In this document: in pieces, positions 43,694 through 53,580 of the stretch
Layout: each line of letters starts with the position of its first letter
Position numbering within the stretch: position 1 is the first letter of the stretch
Notes under the pieces: generated by a model
Database searches by the model: none
Told to the model about the DNA's origin: nothing
Seen by the model: the letters and a program-made list of their open reading frames with translations, nothing else
DNA from: Sphaerolaimus hirsutus
Taxonomy: Eukaryota; Nematoda; Chromadorea; Monhysterida; Sphaerolaimidae
Length of the DNA stretch: 64,000 bases
Direction of reading: 5' to 3'
Assembly: GCA_964036195.1 (NCBI GenBank)
Contig: OZ038454.1
Span: 25,096,315 to 25,160,314 of the forward strand
Position numbers and translations under genes: made by a program

Positions 43694-43999
43694 TGCAATA
43701 TAAATATTCTTTCATAGGGGGATAAATCTCCTACGCGGCCATTATCCTGTTGCAGTGATAGTGTTTTTGTATTTTGTTGACGTGCGTAAAAAAGCAAAAA
43801 AAATTTACTAAAAATTTCATTTCAATTTTGTTTGCCGTTTGTGCGTCCTATGGATTTCGGCTGGATCGATATCGTAATTAGCGACCAATTTAGACAGCCC
43901 AACACAGGGGAGTTTGACAAGCATTTCACCGTGTCCGTGATGGTCAGTTTCACATGTGACCTATTCCGCACGCCAATGTCAAGTGTAGTGATGACTACC

Positions 44000-44767
44000 C
44001 ATTCCCGGTCATGTCCGGCACCCTATTTTTGATCGTGTGACACCCTATCTCCAGTTCTAGGACGCGCCAGAAGCTGAAACTTGGGGGAAGTATTGGTTCA
44101 ACCCCCCTCTACTTCTCATGAATTTGGAGGGTCGCGGCTACCCCTCTCAGGGTGGGTCGCCCTAAGTGCGAATTTTTTTTTGGCTTTTTTGGTGTCCCAC
44201 CGCAGGTCCGGCACCCGCTCATTTCTGAGCTGTGGGAGCAGTATAAATCTTAAATTTTGGGGATGTGTTACCAACACCACTCCCCTACTATACACTATTC
44301 AATCATGTGAGATTGACGTGAAAAATTTCTAAAAAATGTGCTTATTCCCCAAAAAAGCATGACTCCCCAAAAAGTGAATTTTGTCATCCATCTATTGGGG
44401 AGTGGTGTTTTTTTGGAGAATAAGCGAATTTTTGAGAAATTTTTCACGTTAATCTCACATTTTTAAATAGTGTTTAGTAGGGGAGTGATGTTGGTAACAC
44501 ATCCCCAAAATTTTAGATTTATACCGCTCCCACAGCTCAGAAATCAGCGGGTGCCGGACCTGCTGTGGGACACCAAAAAGCCAAAAAAATATGCACTTAG
44601 GGCGACCCAACCTGAGAGGGGTCGCCGCGACACCCCCAATTCATGCTAGGTAGAGGGGGGTTGCGCCCATATCTCCCCCAAGTTTCAGCCTGTGGGGCAC
44701 CCCAGAACTGGGGATAGGATGTAAGAAGTAAAATCAAAAAATGGGTGCCGGACGTGACCGGGAAGGT
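44000..44767. mobile_element. Foldback element with about 340-bp arms
   Basis: CATTCCCGGTCATGTCCGGC (44000) is matched inverted by GCCGGACGTGACCGGGAAGG (44747). Arm similarity continues through CAGCTCAGAAAT and GGGGATGTGTTACCAACA to the centre near 44370. Termini resemble those of 58917-61235. Confidence 0.9.
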
Positions 44768-45034
44768 GTTTACAAAGCGCCAGGACTTATGGCGCTTCGA
44801 AGATCCATGACGCTTTTCTGACCCCAGCGCCAAACTCCAATGGCGCCAGAGCAAAATGGCGACAAGCGCCAGTGCCAGACATTTTGTTCCTGGCGCTGGG
44901 CAAAAACAGCGCCAAGCGCCATTGCGCTTTTCATGGGTATGGTGCCAAGCGCCAGTAGCCACGGGAAGATAGCGACAAGCGCCATGGCGCTTTATGCTTT
45001 GGCGCTAGCGCCATTGTGCTTTTACATCACTAGT
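44768..45034. repeat. GGCGCC-word element
   Basis: Dense GGCGCCA, AGCGCCA and TGGCGCT words ending CATCACTAGTCAGTGATG; the left end merges with the foldback. Confidence 0.7.
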
Positions 45035-45143
45035 CAGTGATGTGATGTGGGTAATGTTGGAAGTGGCAATAATCGGCGGTGCAGTGCTCTTGTCGTCGTA
45101 ACACTTTTATCATGTCGTATTTTCGTGCAGTGTTTTTTTACAG

Positions 45144-45471
45144 GATCGTGGCGCAGCGCCGCGAGGCCGAGCGACCATATCGACCCTTCCCGGTTTGTTT
45201 TGGGGCTGCGGGTTGCCATTTCGTGCTGGTGGCACTCCCGGACCCTGTGAAGTGTAAAAGACTAATTTGTCAACTAACTCTACAGGGCTTTTTACATGAC
45301 ATTTTAAAGGGTGATGTGTATCCAAATCTTACTTTTGATATAATATTCTGATACAGAAACATAAGATTTGGATACGATAATGTAATATATGGATACACAT
45401 GACACTTTACGGGGTCTGTGAGTGCCCCCTGGATTGGTGCCGGCTGCGTGATGGTGCTGGTGTCTGCTGTC
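45144..45471 (+). CDS. Possible orphan exon with a membrane segment, split by an introner-like element
   Basis: An acceptor (TTTTTTTACAG) and a donor (GTCG|GTGCGT) bracket GC-rich sequence interrupted by a 203-bp introner-like insertion at 45229-45431. With the insert removed, one frame reads SDHIDPSRFVLGLRVA then ISCWIGAGCVMVLVSAV, a plausible transmembrane helix. A second frame is also open. No partner exon fits in phase: a candidate upstream exon at 43850-43941 ends in the wrong phase. It may be a fragment of a dead gene. Confidence 0.35.
45229..45431 (+). mobile_element. Introner-like element in the orphan exon
   Basis: 203 bp, starting GTGGCACTCCCGGACCCTGT and ending GGGGTCTGTGAGTGCCCC plus CTG, with CTG also just before it. 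The interior differs from the laminin copies and carries an inverted ATCCAAATCTTA/TAAGATTTGGAT pair, defining a second subfamily. Confidence 0.7.
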
Positions 45472-45743
45472 GGTGCGTTAAAAATTTGGTGGCTAAAAAT
45501 ATTAAAATTGGGGTAAAAATTTGGGATAACCCCAAATAACCCACCTTATTTGATGTACAAAAACGTTTGATGCGTATTATGTTAAAATTTTCCGTATATC
45601 CTCGAATAAGACCCTAAGGAGTTATTTTTTCATCAGAAATTTTTGAGAATATGGAGGAGTTATCCAAATGTAAGTGAACTTTAGATGCAAGATACCAATA
45701 AGTCCTCAAATAAGTCATCCCCTTTTACTGCCCTCAAAAAATT

Positions 45744-45975
45744 ACTAGTGATGTAAAGGCACCGGGGCACCGGTGCCCCGGTGCTGGGCACCGAAGGGCA
45801 CCAGCACCGGTGCTGGTGCGGTGCCATTGCAATCTTCAAGGGTGCCATGCCGGTGCCGGTGCCATTTTTTTCAGAATAGCACCGGTGCGGTGCGGTGCCA
45901 TTTTTTTGCCGGTGCCAAAGGTGCTAGCACCAGGGCAAAGTAAAAGGCACCGGGAAAGGCACCGGCCAAGGCTTC
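45744..45975. mobile_element. GGCACC/GGTGCC-word element (copy 1)
   Basis: Begins ACTAGTGATGTAAAGGCACC; the interior is an array of CACCGGTGC, GGTGCCGG and GGGCACC words. Counterpart at 49914-50127. Confidence 0.85.
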
Positions 45976-46233
45976 ATGTGCTGTGCAATTTTGTCCATAG
46001 TATGTGCTTATTCATATTTCAAAAAACAGCGATATATTTACCCAACCGTTTTTGCCTATTTTGTAAACCTCCCATCAAAGAAATATACCTACTGTCAAGT
46101 CCTTTATACCCTATACGTGATCTAATGTGCGAATCTAAAATTTTGTTGAATTATAAATCATTTTTATATTTTATATTTATCTTAATTGTTTGTTCAAATT
46201 TTTGTCAGTTTATGACAGAGATAGTTCCATTCT

Positions 46234-49200
46234 GGGCCTCCACACGCTAGTTGACATCGCATTTCAGAGTCAACTCAGAGTCAACTAGTGTTTCAGTTGA
46301 CATTATCACTCACCACTTGCCTTTTTTAAAAGAGCATACGCGTTAACCCATATTTTTGGCATTTAGCTCATGTATTTCATTGAAAAAGTCAACTGGAAAA
46401 ATCCATTCTCAGAAACGAGTTGACCCTGCTTTCTACGATGCAGTTTGTGTGATTTAAAGAGTGTTATGTGATAGACCATAATTAATCTGATTTTTTGACA
46501 CCTAATTATCATATATTGTGTGAAGCATAACCAAATGAAAAATTATTTGCATGTTCCATATTCAAAATTTTTTTATTGTTTACATGTGTGAATGCTTGTT
46601 TATTAGATAGTTGTTTCATGTACTATAAATGTCTGTGAATTTTTCTGTACTAATTATCATTTGTAATAAATTTTTTTGAAAGAATAAAAAATCTTTTTCT
46701 TTAAATGGAAATTTATTTTTCATCACGCAACACGGAATCATATCATAATGCCAACATAACGAAATGAAAGGCAAAAAAAATGCTAACACAGCAGTATTTT
46801 TTTTGAAAGAATCACATAACATAAAAGAAAGACATGAATTTTTCAATATTTCAAACTTCAATAATTTTAAAAAGTTTTCCTGGCAAGTTATGACAGCACT
46901 GAATGTGAAATTTGATATACTAAGACTATTGAAGCAAGTAACACAAGAAATTTCAAAAAACGGCAGCTTTTTCAATTTTTAACACCTAAATATCTAACTC
47001 TGAAAAAAATTGATGAGTTGACACTGACAGTTTACGAAAATATGTCAACTGATTCATTTCACCTAGAAATGGATCAGTTGACATAACTTTTAAATCTGAC
47101 TCATTAACTCAGAAATCTTGCCAGTATACAGTATCTTTTTGTATAAAAAAAACATAATTAATTAACATAAAAAAATTAAATTAAATAAGGAAAATTTAAT
47201 TGAAATATAAATAAAAAAGTTATAAAAATAGGAAGAAAAAATAATAATAAAAATTATAAAATTCATAAATAAAAAGTAATTATAATATGAAATAATAATA
47301 ATAAAAATTATAAAATTCAAGTAAAAATATAAAAAAATTAGTAAAAATTAAAATGAAAACAATAAAATTTATTTAAATTTAAATTGAAAAATAAAAAATA
47401 GATAAAATACCCATAAAAATAAATATAATAAAACTTTAAGAAAAAAAAACAATTTTAAAAAATGGACATTAAAATATAAGTAAAAACATTTAAAACAAAT
47501 AAAAAAATAAAATTTAAATAAAAATAATTTAAAAAATAATAATAATATAGCAAAAAATATAAGTGTAAAAATAAATTTAAGGATGCACATACTGCACACA
47601 CAAATCAGCACTTGCAGAAATGAACAGAATCACCAAGTAGTGTCCCTTGTGATAGTAATATCTGGTGCAGCTACCTCTGCATCAACAAAATCAGAACATT
47701 AGTATTGAAAAGCATTGTTTACTGAACACATGAAGTGTAGAAAAAAATTTGAAGTTGACAAAATGTCTATGTAGCTTATGTCAATATGCGTATGCACTCA
47801 TAGTATACAAAAAACGCGATGTCAACTGACTTGGAAATTTTGAACAAAAAAAATTCTCACACTTTTTTGAACTGTTCCTTTGCAAAAAGTTCTTCTATGA
47901 AAGATGCGCATTATTTTTCTCTATGTGTACCTAAAATTTAGTATAAATAGAATGTAAATTGGATAAATAAAGTTACTTTTGGAAAGTCGGCGAGCGCTGA
48001 GTCAACTGCCGGAAATACGCACTTTTGCATACGTTTTTTGACGTTTTCATACGATTTTGGGTACTTGACATCGTACGCACAACACTTGTGTCAACTGAAA
48101 TGAAAAAAAACGTATACTAGCGTACGCAGCGTACACTTTCAGCTCAGTTGACATTTTCGATCATGATTTTCACTTTTATTGAAACTTTTGAAACAGCCAA
48201 AAAGTCAAGTCAATGAACACTGTAAATGAAAATGTCAACTGCAAATGTAAACACAGATTAGTTGACATTTACGGTTGCATGTTGTCATTTATGTTGCTTA
48301 TAGTTATATTTATAGATTGAAAATGTCAACTTATATAAGTTTGAGTGTGTGTGTAAGTGGTTGGCTCCACCTCATAATTGAAAAATAGGGCCCACACAGG
48401 CTAGTTGACATCGACACCAAATGTAAAGTTCCAAACCAAACTGATCCCCATTCAAAGCTCGCTTTCAGGAATTGAAAAGCAAGCTTTGGATTGGGACAGG
48501 AAACAGTTGACATTTTCTGTTGTTGTCAAGTAGCCTGTGTGGGGCATGGTAGTGAAGTAAACAATATATAAGTTGACATTTTATAGACTAATCCATTCTT
48601 AACTCTATTGACACTTTCAGGAGAGTGGCAGCAGTGGGCGGTGTCTGAAGTGAAATGGCTTGAATGTTTTCTGGAATTAGTGGTTTTGTTTGGTATTTTG
48701 CGATGATTTTTGAGTATTTTTGAATTTTTGGAAAGATTTGAATGTGCTTGTTTTTATAATAATTTGGAAACTTTTTGTTTTGTTGTTAATAGTAAATAGA
48801 TAGCAGATATGAATTCTCTGTTAGACACAAAAGTGCAACTTTTAAAGAATAACTAAATTTTGAATTTTTTTACCTTGAATTTTCAAAATAAAAATTTCAA
48901 AAAGTTGTGTCAAAAGCTGTAAATTTTTTTTTGAAAATATGCAAAAATGCAACAATTAAAGTTTTCATGTTTGCTATTTTCAATCTCCAAATTGTTCAAG
49001 TTTAAAATGAATCTCCTCTTCTTTTTTTTTCTTACAAATTTTTTGATATGTAAAGATTATCTGGTTCAAAAATTTTTAAGTTGTCAGTCAACCCAAGTAT
49101 TCTGTTGTTAAATTTTTATTTTATACAAATTGTGTCTGGAAACAACAGTAAATTACATGAAATATAAAGCAACATTTAAAAGGCAACAATACATCACTAT

Positions 49201-49680
49201 CACATGAAAAAATACATCACTATCACCACTTTCATCATTAACCTTTCAAGTTATCCTATTTTGGCAATTCAAAATAAAAGTACTGCAAATTGTGTATGCG
49301 TATGCAAGAAAACATGAAAAAATACATCACTATCACCACATTTCATCATTAACTTTTGAAGTTATCCAATTTTGGCAATTCAAAATGAATAAATTGTGTA
49401 CGCGTATGCAAGAAATTGTATAAGTATGCAAAATCTCATACGCGTACGTTTTTTTGCGTTCGCGTATGCCAAAAAAACATACGCGTACGCAAAAAAACAT
49501 ACGCGTATGCTTTAGTTGACTCGGCCAGTGACACAAATATCTGTACTGCCCAAATTTACTAGTTGACATTATCACTAGTGTGTACGTTGTCAACTAGAGT
49601 CAACTGAGAAAAATTTCAGTTGACTCTGAGTTGACATTTTACATGCAAAAAATGCGATGTCAACTAGCGTGTGGAGGCCC
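46234..49680. mobile_element. 3.45-kb AGTTGACA-word inverted-repeat element, complete copy
   Basis: Termini GGGCCTCCACACGCTAGTTG and CAACTAGCGTGTGGAGGCCC are inverted, extending to TGACATCGCATTT. TCT on both sides may be the target duplication. AGTTGACA/TGTCAACT words recur throughout, densest near the ends. The middle (47150-47600) is over 85% A+T by eye. No transposase-like ORF was found, so it is probably non-autonomous. The right 1.05 kb matches the window start. Confidence 0.92.
48388..48546. mobile_element. Small nested relative with CCCACACAGGCTAGTTGACA ends
   Basis: GGGCCCACACAGGCTAGTTG at the left and CAAGTAGCCTGTGTGGGGC at the right are inverted. It mimics the host element's terminus with altered bases, inside the host. 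Confidence 0.75.
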
Positions 49681-49913
49681 TCTCTGTACAGCAACGACTC
49701 CGATCAGTAGACAATAGTGGCTATGGACATTGCAGTGAATTGAATATTTTATCTTTCATTTGTAATCATTGTAATTGCTTCATAAAAGTGATTGCCACAT
49801 CATTCTGATCATTTTAAGTGCTCAACCATCAAAATCGGTTGAAAATTCATGGAAATATGCACTTCCAAAGGTGAGACCACTGAGAAACTGCCCGATATTT
49901 ACTTCGGAAATTC

Positions 49914-50127
49914 CAGCCCGGTGCGGTGCCTTTCGGTGCTAGCACCGGCAACCCGCCGGTGCCCTTCGGTGCCGGTGCCATTTTTTTCAAAAGGCACCGG
50001 TGCCGGTGCGGTGCGGTGCCATTTTCTGGCCGGTGCCCCAGGGTGCCAGGTGCCCTTTCCATGCGTTGGCAAAGGTGCCGGTGCGGTGCGGTGCCATGTT
50101 TCCCGGTGCCTTTAACATCACTAATAA
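49914..50127. mobile_element. GGCACC/GGTGCC-word element (copy 2)
   Basis: CCGGTGCGGTGCC words throughout, ending TTTAACATCACTAATAATTA, the complement of the TAGTGATGTAAA start at 45744. Confidence 0.8.
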
Positions 50128-50157
50128 TTACCCCTCGAATAACTACCCCCTTACAGC

Positions 50158-50695
50158 CAGAGTTGTTAAAAGTACTGAACTTTTTTAAAAGTAAATGAAA
50201 ATTTAAGTTATTTTGAAATACTCACCCCAGAGTACAGAAAACGTACTTTACTTTTACACTGTAAAAGGTGAGTACAATACTTTTTTCGAGAGAAAACATA
50301 CAAAACGAGTATTTTTTTCCAGGGAAAACGTACAAATGGGTATTTTTCTCACAGAAAATGTAAAAGTGGGTATTTTTCTCACAAAAAAAACAAAACAAAG
50401 AAAATCAGTGTTTTTTCAATTTTTACTTTAAATACGGAAACACATCAAAAATGTGTTTTTCCCTCCTGATAAGTATTTAAAAAGAAAATGTCATATATTT
50501 GTCACTTTCTGTCTGTCAAAATGACATTTTCTGTCCTAATTAGTACGTTGTCTGTACTCGCGTACTTTCAAAAAGTACTTGTAACTTACTTAAAAGTGGT
50601 ATTTTTTCGGAGGAAACGTAAACATATTTACGCAGTACGCGAGTATAGGTATTTATCGAGTAAACGTAAATACGTTGTAACAACAACTATGCTGT
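50158..50695. mobile_element. ACGTAAA/TTTACGT-word element (copy 2)
   Basis: Starts AGAGTTGTTAAAAGTACTG and ends GTAAATACGTTGTAACAAC; interior words AAACGTAC, GAGTATTTTT and TCGCGTACTTTC. Near-identical left edge to 36389. Confidence 0.8.
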
Positions 50696-50839
50696 CAGCC
50701 GAGTGAGGAAAAACATAACTCCCCACTTCGAATAACTCCCCCCCACTTTGATACACGTTATGTCTTAAAATTGAAAATATGAACCGAAAGAAAAGTGCTA
50801 GTGGTTTTCTAGTGCTCGAATCATTTGAAATTGTGCTTT

Positions 50840-53540
50840 CCAGAAACTCCTGCCGCCCTGCGACTGCGAGCGGTGCGCCGGAAACCTTCCATTTCTGGCA
50901 GTCCCAAACTCCCTAGATATTTTACACGGTGACCGACTTTTTATCCGCCGCAGTGTCTAATCCGAAAATAAATACATGAAAATTTCGGCGCGAAAATTCG
51001 GCTCCCATTCACGTGACCATCGATCGCCACTCGCAGTTGACATTCGCACCAATTCACAATGGGCCACCCTGTACTTATGCGTGTCGCCTCGGGGGAGGGG
51101 GGGTAGGGGGTAGTTTGTGCGGCTGTCACCGGGCTGAACTTTGCCACTGCTGCCATTTCCAAGTAGCTACCATACACTGCGGCGCGGCCAAAACTCGCTA
51201 ATGCCGCCGCGGCGGCAACTATATACTCCTGGCTTGTTGTAAAACGGCACACAGCTATATTTACCGGCCGCCCCGGGGTCGGCTGCAGATGAAACTCTAG
51301 GGCCGGCGGCAAATGCTTCACTTGTATCCGAGCTACTTCTACGTATTTTAGTAGTTTGGTCGGGCCTTTTCACTTCTAAATATGCGCGCATAAATAGTTT
51401 TAGTTCGCGCTGCGCTGTATTTGTTGTCGCAGTGCGCAGGTAAAAAAAAACATCGGTCGCTAATGTGGAATTGTCTGGGTTTTCGCATTAAATGGTTTTT
51501 TTTTGCAGGGGAAAGTATCAATTTTGTGCCAAGTGGGTTCGTATATGCATTTTGGTTTTGAATTTGTTCCTTGCTGTGTATGTGGGGGCCTGAAAAAACG
51601 TGATTTCAAATCTCAGAGGTTGTATAAAAATTCAACGTGACACCGTGAACGTATTGAACGTGACGCCGTGACCGAAAGAAAGTGTGTAATAAATAAATAA
51701 ATAATTTCAGAACGGCACCGAGCGAAAAAAATCCTTCAACTGTCTCCAAATAGTTTGTCAATCAGAAAAATACCGTATACACACGAAAAGCCCTTGAAAA
51801 TAACTGGAAAACGGCAACTGCGATTGTGGAGAAATGTAGAAACGACCAGAAAAGTTTGTGCAGCCGTTTTAGCTGCCAGTGCACTGCGTACACCGATGCG
51901 CGTAAATATGGTATTGAGGTGTGTTGCACAATCTCGTTGGAAGTTGAAATTGCTCCCCAAGTATATGTATTTATATTAAAATGGGAGGGACAGATGATTT
52001 TGCTCAAAACTAGCGCATATGAACTAAATATATTACACGGTGGCCCACTTTGCTCTTTGACTATGTACAGTAATTACGCCAATAAAATTCCATGCCATAA
52101 AACAACACGTTTTGTAACTTTCTACAATCATGTGAGAAGATAGATTTATCATATGATCATACAAATGATAAATTCACAAATGAAAAATTAGACTATAAGT
52201 TTTTGGGCTTATTGAAATTGATGATGTGATAAATTTTTTGCCTCTACTCTCAATAAATATATATTTTTTGGGAGGAGTGGCTTTACCACAGAATGCATTG
52301 AAATGAGTGAGAAAAAATCCAGCAAGAAGTCAAAAAAATAAGTGTCTTAACAATTTTTTTGTCCCTGGTTATGGAAAAATTATGTTTTGTGGACAATTTG
52401 GAACTTAACACATTTTTACAGTTTTGTTTCCGACAAAAAATAATAGCAAGTGTGGACTTTCAGCACAGTGCAGAGCACTTACAGTATAATTTTAGAGTTT
52501 TGAAAAAGTGTAGAAATATGACATTTCAAAAAGAGACAAGGAAACTAATGAAATTTATGGAAAATTGTCGAAAAAGTGCTGGATTACCCACATTTAGATT
52601 GTATTTTCAGGCACAAGTAAATTTTGCACTTATAATCTTTAAGAAGTCAGTTTCTTAGACCTCTCTAAAAAAGCGAGTTCTAATACAGTTTCACCAAAAA
52701 AGGGCAGATAAAACAACTTACAACGTACGTAGCCTAACACCGATCACGGCCAGTCCATAAAAACAAACACCACTCCCTCAATCACTTCCCCTGGACCACC
52801 CTGCAAACCCTCGCAGTGCAACGCAATGGCCGTGCAGCGCGGCGCGGCGCCACCCCCCCCCCCCCCCACCGTGTACAGCCGCAGCTGTGTTGCAAGTAGA
52901 CGACGCCCCCGCGGGGGTTGCGCATCGTGTGCAGTCGCGCCGCCGCTGCGGGAGAGTACCGGCTAGTCAGTTGTCGATCGCTGCGCCGCTACTATACATA
53001 GCTGGCTTTTGGGAGGCGGTGGTAGTACTGTGGGGGGAATGGCGCCAGCGCCATGGTTGAAAAATGAAGTGCGAGTACGTCTGATGAGTAGACAAGTGAT
53101 AAGTGATGGGTAAAGTGGCGTGCCACTTCAAAGTTTACTTGCTACTTTTTTACCACCTGGTATAGCGCAGTGGTACTACAAAAATGGCGCAGGGGATCAA
53201 AGAATGGCGCCGCCCCACTGTGGCGCCATGACATCGCTATCTAGCGGCAGCTATGTAAAGCAGCTGGCCGGGGGTATACACACATACCGAGACATACACA
53301 TACCGCTGCCCCCCCCCCCCCCCGGCGGCACTCAGTTTCAAGGCTCGCGATGCTCATAGAAGCCGATCTACACCCCCCCCCCCTCGCGGCGCCGGGCGCT
53401 TTGTGCGTTCGCATAGCATATTATACTTTGCGCGCAGGCACCTCAGTAGTATTCCCAGCCGGTCGCTGTAGCTATAAGGCCAGAGTGAACCGCCCCGACC
53501 CGCCGCTGTACCTGGTACCCGCTTGTTAAATTCGTTGCAG
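50840..53540 (+). promoter_or_regulatory. Upstream region of the myosin light chain gene
   Basis: Two GC-rich islands (50840-51440 and 52830-53540) in AT-rich DNA. The first holds TATA- or MADS-box-like words (CAACTATATACTCC, AGCTATATTTACC, a near-palindrome at 51376-51397 centred on GCGCGC) and a donor-like CGCAG|GTAAAA at 51440. The second has CTACTATACATAGCTGG and GGCGCCA words. Either could be promoter or noncoding first exon. No convincing coding exon; 51450-52750 is AT-rich with nothing recognised. Confidence 0.4.
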
Positions 53541-53580
53541 TACTCGATACCCGTTATCACACGCAAAACCCGGCACCATG
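53541..53580 (+). other. Short 5' UTR exon ending in the start codon of the myosin light chain
   Basis: An acceptor-like TTCGTTGCAG precedes this 40-base segment, which ends ACCATG|GTGAGT. It could be a cis-spliced second 5' UTR exon or a spliced-leader acceptor, as nematodes use; the sequence alone does not decide. A first coding exon holding only the ATG is a known arrangement in EF-hand light chain and calmodulin-type genes. Confidence 0.55.

Noticed and set aside
43850..43941. Candidate first exon MDFGWIDIVISDQFRQ with a GTCAGT donor
   Set aside because: Its phase does not fit the orphan exon at 45144 in the frame with the membrane helix, and no other partner was found.
46616..47611. Phe/Leu/Ile-rich ORFs that look like membrane proteins
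   Set aside because: They are translations of very AT-rich interior DNA of the 3.45-kb element and lack any conserved motif.
50941..51321. - strand ORF in the GC island upstream of the myosin gene
   Set aside because: No recognisable domain and no supporting splice structure; more likely GC-rich regulatory or UTR sequence.
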